Source: Agelas oroides (taxonomy: Eukaryota > Porifera > Demospongiae > Agelasida > Agelasidae). Taken from it: a DNA stretch of 64,000 nucleotides. Position numbers and translations under genes: made by a program. How positions within the stretch are numbered: the stretch's first letter is position 1; the number at the start of each line of letters is the position of its first letter. Shown here one piece after another: positions 1 through 11,971 of this stretch. The DNA is taken from positions 26,808,316-26,872,315 of the forward strand of contig OX422183.1 in the NCBI GenBank assembly GCA_949130485.1, written 5' to 3'. A model generated the notes under the pieces. That model saw only the letters and a list, made by a program, of their open reading frames with translations. It searched no databases and was not told where the DNA came from.

Positions 1-3000
1 CAGTGGCTGTTTAATCCTTGACCACGCTTAGGAAGCTCCTGTTTATGCACTTCGGAGGTCCGTGAGCATGCACAGGTGGTGTGTAAGGTATGTCTATGGC
101 AGTAAACTCTAGTTTATGCTTTGCTAAGGTCCATACGCATCCGCTCCTGTTTATATACTTCCGAGGTCCGTGAGCATGCACAGAGTACTGTGTAAGGTGT
201 GTCCATGGCAGTAAACTCTAGTTTATGCTTTGCTGAGGTCCGTACACATCCCCACAAGTCTGTGTAATGTGTGTCCACGCTAGGAAATGCCATTTTGTGC
301 ACGACCGTGGTCCGTGTGCATGTGTAGTAGGCTGTGTAATGTATGTCCTTCCTTGGAAACGCCAGTTTGTGCACTTCTGAGGACCGTTCCCATGCTTTTT
401 AATCCTTGATCGCGCTAGCAAGCTCCTGTTTATGCACTTCCGAGGTCCGTGAGCATGCACAGAGTACTGTGCAAGGCATGTGTATGGCAGTAACCTCCAG
501 TTTATGCTTTGCTGAGGTCCGTATACATCCGCACAAGTCTGTGTAATGTTTATCCACGCTAGGAAATGCCATTTAGTTGACGATCGAGATTAGTGTGCAT
601 GTGTAGAAGGCTGTGTAGTGTATGTCCTTGCTTTGAAATGCCAGTTTTTACACGACCAAAGTCCATCCGCATTCACATAGGACTGTTTAATATATGTCCA
701 CACTAGGAAATGCCATTTTGTGCACGACCGAGGTCCGACGGCATGTGTAGTAGGCTGTGTAATGATCTATGTCCTTCCTTGGAAACACCAGTTTATGCAC
801 TTCTGAGGACGCTTCGCATGCTCAGTGGACTGTTTAATCCTTGATCACGCTAGGAAGTTCCTGTTTATGCACTTCCAAGGTCCGTGAGCATGAACAGAGT
901 AATGTGTAGGGTATCTTTTACGCTAGGAAACACCAGTTTATGCTTTGACATGGTCTGTACGCATGCGCAGAAGACTGTGTAATGTATGGCCATGCTAGAA
1001 AACGCCCAAGAAAGGGTACTCCCCTGAAGACCAGTATTTTTCGAGCATATCTTCCAAAAACCAATAACTTACTTTGCCATAACTGCCCCACCTATTTACG
1101 GGCCGTAAATGGGTGGGGCAGAGGACTGTTTAATGTATGTCTACACTTGGAAATGGCATTTTGTGTTCGACTGAGCTCCGTGTACATTTGTACAAGGCTG
1201 TGTAGTGTATTTCCTTGCTTGGGAACACCAGTTCATGCACTTCTGAGGACCGTTCGCATGCTCAATGGACTGTTTAAACCTTGACCACACTAGGAAGCTC
1301 CTGTTTATGCACTTCCGAGGTCTGTGAGCGTGCACAGAGTACTGTGTAAGGTATGTCTATGGCAGTAAACTCCAGTTTATGCTTTGCTGAGGTCCGTACG
1401 CATCCGCACAAGTCTGTGTAATGTGTGTCCGCGCTAGTAAATGCCATTTTGTGCACGACTGAGGTCCGTGTGCATGTGTAGTAGGCTGTGTAATGTGTGT
1501 CCTTGCTTGGAAAAGCCAGTTTGTGCACTTCCGAGAACCGTTTTTATGCGTAGTGGAATGTTTACTACTTCCAAGATCTGTGAGCGTGCACAGAGGACTG
1601 TGTAAGATATCTCTACGCTAGGAAACACCACTTTATGCTCTGACATGATCCGTATGCATGAGCAAAAGTCTGTGTAATGCGTATCCACGCTAGGAAATGC
1701 CATTTAGTTGACAATCGAGATCGGTGTGCGTCTGTAGAAGGCTGTGTAGTGTATGTCCTTGCTTTGAAATGCCAGTTTGTACACGACCAAAGTCCATCCG
1801 CATTCACAGAGGACTGTTTAATATATGTCCATGCTGGGAAATACCATTCTGTGACACAACCGAGGTCCGTGTGCAGGCCTGTTTTATAAGGGAGATGTGG
1901 TTCGTTGATGGTTCATGTGTAGCAAGGTGTGTAATGTATGTGCTTCTTTGGAAACGCCAGTTTGTGCACCTCTGAGGACCGTTCGCATGCTCAGTGGACT
2001 GTTTAAACCTTGACCATGCACGATAGGAAGCTCCTGCTTATACACTTTCCAGGTCCGTGAGCATGCACAGAGTACTGTGTAAGGTATGTCTATGGTTTAT
2101 GCTTTCTTGAGGTCCGTACGCATCCGCACAAGTCTCCGCTTTATGCACTTCCGAGGTCCGTGAGCATACACAGAATACTGTGAAAGGTATGTCTATGCCA
2201 GCAAAGTCCAGTTTATGCTTTGCTGACGTCCGTACGCATCCGCACAAGTCTGTGTAATGTGTGTCCACACTAGGAAATGCCATTTTGTGCACGACCAAGG
2301 TCCGCATGCATGAGTAGTAGGCTGTGTAATGTATGTCCTTCCTTGGAAACCCAGTTTACGCACTTCTGAGGACCGTTTGCATGCTGTTTAATCCTTAATC
2401 ACACTAAGAAGCTCATCTTTATGCACTTCATGCACAGAGTACAGTGTAAGGTTTGTCTATATATGGCAGTAAACTCCAGTTTATGCTTTGCTGACGTCCG
2501 TAGGCATCCGCACAAGTCTGTGTAATGTGTGTCCATACTAGGAAATGCCATTTCGTGCAGGAACGAGGTCCGTGTACATGTGTAGTAGGCTGTGTAATGA
2601 ATGTCCTTGTTTGGAAAAGCCAGTTTGCGCATTTCCGAGGACCGTTTTTATGCGCAGTGGAATGCTTAGTGCTTGTCCACGCTAGGAAGCTCCAGTTTAT
2701 GCACTTTCAAGATCCGTGACCATGCACAAAGGACTGTGTAAGATATCTCTACGCTAGGAAACACCAGTTTATGCTTTGACATGATTCGTACGCATGCTCA
2801 GAAGACGGTGTAATGTATTTTCATGCTAGGAAACGCCAGTTTGTACACGACCAAAGTCCATGCGAGGACTGTTTAATGTCTGTTCACGCTAGGAAGCTCC
2901 TGTTTATGCACTTCCGACGTCCGTGAGCATGCACAGAGGAGTGTGTAAGGTATATCTATGCGAGGAAACTCCAGTTTGTGCTTTGCCGAGGTCCGTATGC

Positions 3001-3321
3001 ATGCGCACAAGTCGGTGTAATGTGTGTCCACGCTAACAAATGCCATTTTGTTCACGATCGAGATCCGTGTGCATGTGTAGAAGGCTGTGTAGTGTATGTC
3101 CTTGCTTTGAAATGCCAGTTTGTACACGACCAAAGTCCATCCGCATGAACAGAGGACGGTTTAATATATGTTCACCATAGGAAATGCCATTTTGTGCACG
3201 ACCGAGGTCCGTGTGCATGTGTAGCAGGCTGTGTAATGTATGTCCTTCCTTGGAACCGCCAGTTTGTGCACTTCTGAGGACCGTTCGCATACTCAGTGGA
3301 CTGTTTAATCCTTGACCACGC
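1..3321 (+). repeat. Satellite family A, 72-bp monomer array
   Basis: Tandem array of degenerate monomers counted at 72 bp. Four main subtypes are visible. They begin AGGAAGCTCCTGTTTATGCA, AGTAAACTCCAGTTTATGCT, AGGAAATGCCATTTTGTGCA and TGGAAACGCCAGTTTGTGCA, and often follow one another in that order (4 x 72 = 288 bp), with local deletions and reordering. Shared core landmarks are GAGGTCCGT near monomer position 27 and CTGTGTAATG or CTGTTTAATC near position 51. Because 72 is a multiple of 3, reading frames without stops run on as 24-residue repeats (minus-strand peptides beginning HKLAF, HKMAF, HKLEF). Nothing suggests translation. The array ends where LINE sequence starts. Confidence 0.93.
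1009..1121. other. Non-satellite insertion ending in a 39-bp hairpin
   Basis: The satellite monomer is interrupted after AAACGCCC by about 113 bp unrelated to family A. The last 39 bp (1083-1121) form an inverted repeat: arm CTGCCCCACCTATTTACGG, one central G, then its complement with one mismatch. The satellite resumes with AGGACTGTTTAATG. It could be a small foldback element or a scar of a larger one. No coding content is seen. Confidence 0.6.
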
Positions 3322-4627
3322 CTTCCCTCCACACTATATCATATGCTTTACTTACTTCCATAAAACCCAGCCAGGTACTTCCTCAACTCACATGCACCCC
3401 TCAAGATCATAATCTGGTCTGCACACCTCCGTTTTGCCCTGAAACCTCCCTGGGCATCTGTCAATATATTCTCTTCTGCATACTCTCCCAGCTGAACTCT
3501 TTGCCCAAACTTTGGCAACGCAGCTTCCCAGTGCAATGCCTCTGTAGTTGCTTGCACTCTCTGGATCGCCATCCTTAAACAGGGGTATGACAAAACTACT
3601 CTTCCAATCCTGTGGGTATACTTGGCTTCTCCTCATTACATTGAACATGCACCTCATACTTTCCACCATCCTGCTCCCTCCATAAATTAACATCTCATTT
3701 AGAATTTCATCTGAGCAGTAGTTGAAGAAACAGAACAGATTTTGGAGGTGTTGGCTAAACATTGGGAGGAGCTAGGGAAGAGTCATAATAGTTTGGATCC
3801 AGAGCAGGAACCAGAAAGTTCAGACCTGTGCCAAGAGATAGGATGGGAGGAAGTGGTGAGGGTTTTGAAGATGCTGAAGAGGGGGAAGGCGCCAGGGCCT
3901 GTCCTTCCCTCTCATCCTTGTGATTCTCCGGTTTTTCTTTTTCCCTCGCAAATCTGACCAGAATAACTTGCAACTTGGCCCTCCGATTTTCTGCAACTTG
4001 TTCTTCCTATTTTTCTTTTTCTCCTTTCTAATCACCTTCTTCACCTGTCTCCTCTTCTCTCTGTATGTTTTCCAGCATTCATTAACTCCCTTTCCTCTCC
4101 TCCTAGCCTGTCTTAGCCGTTTACAAGCTTCCCTTCTTGTTTGGATTGCTTCCTCCACTTCCTTTGACCACCAATCCTTAGACAGCTCTGAAATCCTCTT
4201 CTTACCAATCCTTCTTTCCGCTGCTGAGATCACCTTTGTTTTCCATTCTCCCCATACTCTCTCAACTAGTTCTTCTCCTACTTCCCTGATTTCCACGTCT
4301 CTCACCCAGGCCTCCCATCCCTGAAATTCCTCCTCAATTGCTTCCTGAAACTCATCCCAGCTGCTTCTCCCATCAACCCTCCACTTGAACCTTTCTTCTC
4401 TCCTCATCTCCTTAGGGTTTCCCACCTTAAACACAGCCCAAACAACATTGTGATCTGACCCTGTATCGATAAACCCCCTTGTCTTCTACTATCATTTCCA
4501 CCAACTCATGCCTATGCTCTTGTGGGAATAACATATAGTCAATCACTGATTTCTTGTCTCCACATTCCCAGGTCCACCTCCCCTTACATACAGGCAGCTC
4601 ATTACTAATCACCATATTTCAATTAAC
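3322..4627 (-). pseudogene. LINE (non-LTR retrotransposon) fragment, APE endonuclease end to RT start, internally rearranged
   Basis: Minus-strand reading gives, in order, the end of an APE-type endonuclease (WTWECGDKKSVIDYML, then a frameshift, then the catalytic-type GSDHN motif at about 4447-4458), a basic linker rich in Lys/Arg/Trp (4434-3901), and the start of a reverse transcriptase (DEILNEMLIYGG, VYPQDWKSSFVIPLFKDGD, NYRGIAL; then after frameshifts GGFRAKRRCADQI and SKAYDIVWREG). It stops at the RT SKAYDxVWREG block, so the RT palm with the YxDD motif and the 3' end are missing, and most of the endonuclease is missing too. Several frameshifts and stops make it non-functional. The block 3712-3900 between linker and RT is inverted (separate entry). 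The motifs fit an APE-type LINE; the clade is not assigned. It sits exactly between satellites A and B. Confidence 0.85.
3712..3900 (+). other. 189-bp in-place inversion inside the LINE fragment
   Basis: On the plus strand this block reads AVVEETEQILEVLAKHW through EEVVRVLKMLKRGKAPGP. That is the conserved segment normally lying just before the RT DEILNEML block, while everything on both sides reads on the minus strand. If turned round, both edges rejoin in frame: linker RMRGKD to the block start (one TGA codon in place of a likely Gly), and GKAPGP to DEILNEML. The length is 63 codons with no bases apparently lost. This is therefore an inversion in place, not the 5' inversion typical of twin priming. 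Confidence 0.75.
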
Positions 4628-5321
4628 GAGAAAGCAGCTTTCACCACTGTGGAGGCCCTGTGAAGCTCGTGCAAGCCTGTTTAAGTGCCAGTAAAGATCG
4701 AGAAAGCAGTTTTCACCACTGCGGAGGTCCTGTTAAGCTTGTGCAAGCCAGTTTATGTGTGGAAAAGACCCTACAACGCCGTTTAAACCGCCGAGGAGTT
4801 GCTGTGAAGGACGTGCAGGGCTGTTTAAGTCTCAGTAAAGATCTAGAAAGCAGTTCTCACCACTGTGGAGGTCCTGTGAAGCACGTGCAAGCTTGTTTAT
4901 GTGCGCGAAACACCCTACAAAGCAGTTTTAACTGCCAAGGAGGTACGTGCAGGCCAGTTTAAGTGCCAGTAAAGATAGAGAAAGCAGTTTTCACCACTGT
5001 GAATGTCCTGTGAAGTTCGTGAAAGCCTGTTTATGTGCGGGAAAGACTTAATAAAGCCGTTTTAACCGCCGAGGAGGTGCTGTGAAGCACGTGCAGGCCT
5101 GTTTAAGTACCAGGGAAGGTCGAGCAAGCACTTTTCACCACTGTGGAGGTCCTGTGAACCTCGTGGAAGCCTGTATGTTTTCGTGAAGGACCTGACAAAG
5201 CCGTTTTAACCACCGAGGAAGTGCTGTGAAGCAAGTACAGGCCTATTGAACGGCCAGGAAATCTACAGGATGCAGTTTTCACCACGTTGGAGGTCCTGCG
5301 AGGCTAGTGCAAGCCTGTTTA

Positions 5322-5415
5322 AATGCGGGAAAGGTCTGAAAAGGCTGTTTTTTTTAACCGCGGTGCACATGCGGGAAAGGTCTGAAAAAGCTGTTTTTTT
5401 TAACCGCGGTGCATA
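5322..5415 (+). repeat. Local 47-bp tandem duplication with T8 runs
   Basis: A piece of a monomer starting ATGCGGGAAAGGTCTGAAAA and ending AACCGCGGTGCA occurs twice, 47 bp apart, each copy with an eight-T run. It does not follow the 72-bp register, so it looks like replication slippage and not unequal exchange of monomers. A short GATCGAGAAA duplication follows at about 5436-5455. Confidence 0.7.
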
Positions 5416-5571
5416 TGTGCCAGTGCCAGAAAAGATCGAGAAAGATCGAGAAAGATTTTCACCACTGTGGAGGTCCTGTGAAGCTCGTGCAAGCCTGTTT
5501 GTATTCGTGAATGACCTGACAAAGCCGTTTCAACCAAAGTAGAGGTTCCGTGAAGCTCCTGAAAGCTTCTT

Positions 5572-5771
5572 TAAAAGGAGATATGGTACACTGGCTGTTC
5601 ATTCAGTATTCAATACTATCCTGGTAGCTACATGTAGTTAATATTAGGTAGCTATACCTTCATATTATGTAAGATATACTCCTTTTCTTTCCACTATGCT
5701 ACCAGTTCCTAGAATGCAAATATGAAATGTGTAAATGCAGGTTTTTGCATCAACGTAATGTATTTCAATTT
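5572..5771. other. About 200-bp AT-rich insertion in satellite B
   Basis: Satellite sequence stops after GCTTCTTT and resumes near CAGAAACGAGCTACAAAGCAG. The intervening DNA is AT-rich and unrelated to the monomer. AAAAGGAGATAT near its left edge is roughly complementary to ATATACTCCTTTT about 90 bp further on, which suggests a hairpin or a degraded MITE. There is no clear target duplication and no ORF, so the identity is unknown. Confidence 0.5.
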
Positions 5772-8700
5772 TCAGAAACGAGCTACAAAGCAGTTTTCTC
5801 CACTGTGGCGGTCCTGTGTGGCTTGTTCAAGCCTGTTTGTGTGCGCGAAAGACCTGAGAAAGTCGTTTTAACCGCCGTGGAGGTACTGTGAAGCTCATGC
5901 AAACCTCTTTGTGTGACAGGAAAGATCTAGAAAGCAGTTTTCACCACTGTGCTGTCCCTGTGAAGCCAATATAAGCCTCTTTAAGTGTGGGAAAGGTGTG
6001 ACATTGCCGTTTTCACCTCCAAGGAGGTGCGCTGAAGCACGTGCAGGCTTGTTTAAGTACCAGGAAAGATTGAGAAAGCAGTTTTGAACGCTGTGGAAGT
6101 CCTGTGACGCTCGTGCAAGCCTGTTAAGTGTCAGGAAGGAGCTAGAAGGCAGTTTTCACCACTGTAGAGGTCTTGGGAGGCTCGTGCAAGCCTGTTTACG
6201 TGCGGGAAAGACCTGGGAAAGCTGTTTTAACCGCCGAGGAGGTGCTGTGAAGCTCGTGCAAGCTTGTTTAAGTGTCAAGAAAGAGCTCGAAAGCAGTTTT
6301 CACCACTGTGGAGGTCTTGTGAGACTCATGCAAACCTGTTTATGTGCGGGAAAGACCTGAGAAAAACGTTTTAACCGCCAAGGAAGTACTCTGATGACCG
6401 TGCATGCCTCTTGAAGTGCCAGCAACTCTCGAGAAAGCAGTTTTCACTACTGTGGAGGTCCTGTGAAGCTCGTGCAGGCCTGTTTAAGTGTCAGGAAGGA
6501 GCTAGAAGGCAGTTTTCACCACCTATGAGGCTCGTGCAAGCCTGTTTATGTGCGGGAAAGACCTATTAAAGCCGTTTTAACCACTGAGTGGGTGCTGTGA
6601 GCAACGTGCAAGCCTGTTTAAGTGTCAAGAAAGATCTAAAAGCAGTTTTCATTATTGTGGAAGTCCTGTGAGGCTTGTGCCAGCCTGTTTAAATGCGGGA
6701 AAAAGGTCTGAAACAGCTGTTTTAACCACCGTGTAGGAGCTATGAAGCACGCGTGCAGGTCCGTTTAAGTTTCAGGAAAGAGCTACAAAGCAGTTTTCAC
6801 CACTGTTGCGGTCCTGTGTGGCTTGTTCAAGCCTGTTTGTGTGCGGAAAAGACCTGAGAAAGTCGTTTTAACCACCGTGGAGGTACTGTGAAGCTCATGC
6901 AAACATGTTTGTGTGACAGGAAAGATCTAGAAAGCAGTTTTCACCACTGTGCAGTCTCTGTGAAGCCAATATAAGCCTCTTTAAGTGTGGTAAAGGTGTG
7001 ACATTCCCGTTTTCACCTCCGAGGAGGTGCGCTGAAGCACGTGCAGGCCTGTTTAAGTACCAGGAAAGATTAAGAAAGCAGTTTTGAACGCTGAGGAGGT
7101 CCTGTGAAGCTCGTGCAAGCCTGTTAAGTGTCAGGAAGGAGCTAGAAGGCAGTTTTCACCACTGTGGAGGCTCTGTGAAGCTCATGCAAGCCTGTTTATG
7201 TGTGGGAATGACCTGACAAAGCCGTGTTAACCGCCGAGCAGGTGATGTGAAGCACGTGCAGCCCTGTTTAAGTACCAAGTAAGATTGAGAAAGCAGTTTT
7301 CAACGCTGTGGAGGTCCTGTCAAACTCGTGCAAGCCTGTTTAAGTGTCAGGAAGGAGCTACAACGCAGTTTTCACCACTGTGGAGGTCCTGTGAGGCTCG
7401 TGCAAGCCTGTATATGTGCGGGAAAGACCTGAGAAAGCCGTTTTAACCGCCAAGGAGATGCTCTGATGAACGTTCATGTCTCTTGAAGTGCCAGGAACTC
7501 TCGAGAAAGCAGTTTTCACCACTGTGGAGGTCCTGTGAGGCTCGTGCAAGCCTGTTTAAGTGTCAGGAAGGAGCTAGAAGGCAGTTTTCACCACCTGTGA
7601 GGCTCGTACAAGCCTGTTTATGTGCGGGAAAGACCTGATAAAGCCGTTTTAACCACTGAGTGGGTGCTGTGAGGAACGTGCAGGCCTGTTTAAGTGTCAA
7701 GAAAGATTTAAAAGCAGTTTTCATCATTGTGGAAGTCCTGTGAGGCTTGTGCCAGCTTGTTTAAATGCGGGGAAAAGGTCTGAAACAGCTGTTTTAACCA
7801 CCATGGAGGAGCTATGAAGCACGTGCAGGCCCGTTTAAGTTTCAGGAAAGAGCTACAAAGCAGTTTTCACCACTGTGGCGGTCCTGTTTGTGTGCGGGAA
7901 AGACCTGAGAAAGTCGTTTTAACCGGCGTGAAGGTGCTATGAAGCTCATGCAAGCCTGTCTGTGTGACTGGAAAGATCTAGAAAGCAGTTTTCACCACTG
8001 TGCAGTCCATGTGAAGCCCATATAAGCCCCTTTAAGTGTGGCAAAAGGTGTGACATTGCCGTTTTCACCTCCGAGCAGGTGCGCTGAAGCACGTGCAGGC
8101 CTGTTTAAGTACGAGGAAAGATTGAGAAAGCGGTTTTGAACGCTGTGGAGGTCCTGTGAAGCTCGTGCAAGCCTGTTAAGTGTCAGGAAGGAGCTAGAAG
8201 GCAGTTTTCACCACTGTGGAGATCCTGTGAGGCTCATGCAAGCCTGTTTATGTGCGGGAAAGACCTGATAAAGCCGTTTTAACCACTGAGTGTGTTCTGT
8301 GAGGAACGTGCAGGCCTGTTTAAGTGTCAAGAAAGATCTAAAAGCAGTTTTCATCATTGTGGAAGTCCTGTGAGGCTTGTGCCAGCCTGTTTATGTGTGG
8401 GAATGACCTGACAAAGCCGTGTTAACCGCCGAGCAGGTGATGTGAAGCACGTGCAGCCCTGTTTAAGTACCAAGAAAGATTGAGAAAGCAGTTTTCAACG
8501 CTGTGGAGGTCCTGTGAAACTGGTACAAGCCTGTTTAAGTGTCAGGAAGGAGCTACAACGCAGTTTTCACCACTGTGGAGGTCCTGTGAGGCTCGTGCAA
8601 GCCTGTTTATGTGGGGGAAAGACCTGAGAAAGCCGTTTTAACCGCCGAGGAGGTGCTTTGAAGCTCGTGGAAGCTTGTTTAAGTGTCAGGAAAGAGCTCG

Positions 8701-9169
8701 AAAGCAGTTTTCAACACTGTAGAGGTCTTGTCAGGCATGTGCAAGCCTGTTTATGGCAGTTTTCACCACTGTGGTGGTCCTGTGAAGCTCGTTAATCCTG
8801 TTTACGTGCGGGAAAGACCTGAGAAAGCTGTTTTAACCACCGAGGAGGTACTTTGAAGCTCGTGCAAGCATGTTTAAGTGTGAGTAAAGAGCTCGAAAGC
8901 AGTTTTCACCACTGTAGAGGTCTTGTGAGGCATGTGAAAGCCTGTTTGTGTGCGGGAAAGACCTGAGAAAGTCGTTTTAACCGCTGTGGAGGTGCTATGA
9001 AGCACATGCAAACATGTTTGTGTGACAGGAAAGATCTAGAAAGCAGTTTTAACCACTGTGCAGTCCATTTGAAGCCCATATAAGCCTCTTTAAGTTGGGG
9101 AAAGGTGTGACATTCCCGTTTTCACCTCCGAGGAGGTGTGCTGAAGCACGTGCAGGCCTGTTTAAGTAC

Positions 9170-10310
9170 CAGGAAAGATTGAGAAAGCACTTTTGAACGC
9201 TGTGGAAGTCCTGTGAAGCTCGTGCAAGCCTGTTAAGTGTCAGGATGGAGCTAGAAGGCAGTTTTCACCACTGTGGAGGCTCTGTGAAGCTCATGCAAGC
9301 CTGTTTATGTGTGGGAATGACCTGACAAATCCGTAATAACCGCCGAGCAGGTGATGTGAAGCACGTGCAGCCCTGTTTAAGTACCAAGAAAGATTGAGAA
9401 AACAGTTTTCAACGCTGTGGCGGTCCTGTGAAACTCGTGCAAGCCTGTTTAAGTGTCAGGAAGGAGCTACAACGCAGTTTTCAGCACTGTGGAGGTGCTG
9501 TGAGTCTCGTGCAAGCCTGTTTATGTGCTGGAAAGCCCTGAGAAAGCTGTTTTCACCGCCAAGGAGGAGCTGTTAAGAAAGTGCAGTCCTGCTGAAGAGC
9601 CAGGAAATCTTGAGAAAGCAGTTTTCACCACTGTGGAGGTCCTGTGAGGCTCGTTCAAGCCTGTTCATTTGCGGGAAAGACCTCATAAAGCAGTTTAAAC
9701 CGCCAAGAAGGTGATGTGAAGCTCGTGCAAACCTGTTTATGGGACAAGAAAGTTCTAGAAAGCAGTTTTCACCACTGTGCAGGTCCTGTGAAGCCCGTAT
9801 AAGCCTCTTTGAGTGCGGGAAATGTGTGCCATTGCTGTCTTCACTGCCGAGGAGGTACAGTCAAGTACGTGCAGGCCTGTTTAAGTACCAAGAAAGATCG
9901 AGAAAGCAGTTTTGAATGCTGTGGAAGTCCTGTGAAGCTCGTGCAAGCCTGTTAAGTGTCAGGAAGGAGATAGAAGGCAGTTTTCACCACTGTGGAGGCT
10001 CTGTGAAGCTCATGCAAGCCTGTTTATGTGTGGGAATGACCTGACAAATCCGTGATAACCGCCGAGCAGGTGATGTGAAGCACGTGCAGCCCTGTTTAAG
10101 TACAAAGAAAGATTGAGAAAACAGTTTTCAACGCTGTGGCGGTCCTGTGAAACTCGTGCAAGCCTGTTTAAGTGTCAGGAAGGAGCTACAACGCAGTTTT
10201 CAGCACTGTGGAGGTGCTGTGAGTCTCGTGCAAGCCTGTTTATGTGCTGGAAAGCCCTGAGAAAGCTGTTTTCCCCGCCAAGGAGGAGCTATGAAGAACG
10301 TGCAGGCCTC
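9170..10310 (+). repeat. About 719-bp (10-monomer) local duplication
   Basis: The sequence around 9170-9590 recurs around 9890-10310 at an offset of 719 bp, close to 10 x 72. Shared diagnostic features include the unusual monomers AACAGTTTTCAACGCTGTGG, CAGTTTTCAGCACTGTGG and the CTGGAAAGCCCTGAGAAAGC spacer. A less similar third version lies near 11433. This is a local higher-order repeat within satellite B. Confidence 0.75.
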
Positions 10311-11971
10311 TTGAAGTGACAGGAAATCTCGAGAAAGCAGTTTTCACCACTGTGGAGGTCCTGTGAAGCTCGTTAATCCTGTTTACGTGCGGGAAAGACC
10401 TGAGAAAGCTGTTTTAACCGCCGAGGAGGTGCTTTGAAGCTCGTGGAAGCTTGGTTAAGTGTCAGGAAATAGCTCGAAAGCAGTTTTCACCACTGTAGAG
10501 GTCTTGTGAGGCATGTGCAAGGCTGTTTATGTGCGGGAAGGACCTGAGAAAGCCGTTTTAACCGACAAGGAGGTACTGTGAAGCTCGTGCATGTCTCTTG
10601 AAGTGCCAGGAACACTCGAGGAAGCAGTTTTCACAACTGTGGAGGTCCTGTGTGGCTTGTTCAAGCCTGTTTGTGTGCGGGAAAGACCTGAGAAAGTCGT
10701 TTTAACCACCGTGGAGGTACTGTGAAGCTCATGCAAACCTGTTTGTGTGACAGGAAAGATCTAGAAAGCAGTTTTCACCACTGTGCAGTCCCTGTAAAGC
10801 CCATATAAGCCTCTTTAAGTGTGGTAAAGGTGTGACATTCCCGTTTTCACCTCCGAGGAGGTGCGCTGAAGCACGTGCAGGCCTGTTTAAGTACCAGGAA
10901 AGATTAAGAAAGCAGTTTTGAACGCTGTGGAGGTCCTGTGAAGCTCGTGCAAGCCTGTTAAGTGTTAGGCTTGTGCCAGCCTGTTTATGTGTGGGAATGA
11001 CCTGACAAAGCCGTGTTAACCGCCGAGCAGGTGATGTGAAGCACTTGCAGTCCTGTTTAAGTACCAAGAAACATTGAGAAAGCAGTTTTCAACGCTGTGG
11101 AGGTCCTGTGAACCTCGTGCAAGCCTGTTTAAGTGTCAGGAAGGAGCTACAACGCAGTTTTCACCACTGTGGAGGTCCTGTGAGGCTCGTGCAAGCCTGT
11201 TTATGTGCAGGAAAGACCTGATAAAGCCGTTTTAACCACTGAGTGTGTTCTCTGAGGAACGTGCAGGCCTGTTTAAGTGTCAAGAAAGATCTAAAAGCAG
11301 TTTTCATCATTGTGGAAGTCCTGTGAGGCTTGTGCCAGCCTGTTTATGTGTGGGAATGACCTGACAAAGCCGTATTAACCGCCGAGCAGGTGATGTGAAG
11401 CACTTGCAGTCCTGTTTAAGTACCAAGAAAGATTGAGAAAGCAGTTTTCAACGCTGTGGAGGTCCTGTGAAACTCGTGCAAGCCTGTTTAAGTGTCAGGA
11501 AGGAGCTACAACGCAGTTTTCACCACTGTGGAAGTCCTGTGAGGCTCGTGCAAGCCTGTTTATGTGCGGGAATGACCTGAGAAAGCTGTTTTCACCGCCA
11601 AGGAGGAGCTGTGAAGAACGTGCAGGCCTCTTGAAGTGCCAGGAAATCTCGAGAATGCAGTTTTCACCACTGTGGAGGTCCTGTGAAGCTCGTTAATCCT
11701 GTTTACTTGCGGGAAAGACCTGAGAAAGCTGTTTTAACCGCCGAGGAGGTGCTTTGAAGCTCGTGGAAGCTTGTTTGTCAGGAAAGAGCTCGAAAGCAGT
11801 TTTCACCACTGTGGAGGTCTTGTGAGGCATGTGCAAGCCTGTTTATGTGCGGGAAGGACCTGAGAAAGCCGTTTTAACCGCCAAGGAGGTACTGTGAAGC
11901 TCGTGCATGCCTGTTGAAGTGCCAGGAACACTCGAGGAAGCAGTTTTCACAACTGAGGTGGTCCTGTGAGG

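Noticed and set aside
114..374. Leucine-rich or zinc-finger repeats because of the 24-residue period
   Set aside because: Neither the LRR leucine pattern nor paired Cys/His of C2H2 fingers is kept between monomers.
3742..3957. Independent plus-strand gene in the LINE region
   Set aside because: Its sequence (EEVVRVLKMLKRGKAPGP) is the missing LINE segment in inverted orientation, not a separate gene.
5572..5771. AT-rich insertion as a clear MITE
   Set aside because: The complementary ends are short and imperfect and no target duplication was found, so it is listed only as an unidentified insertion.
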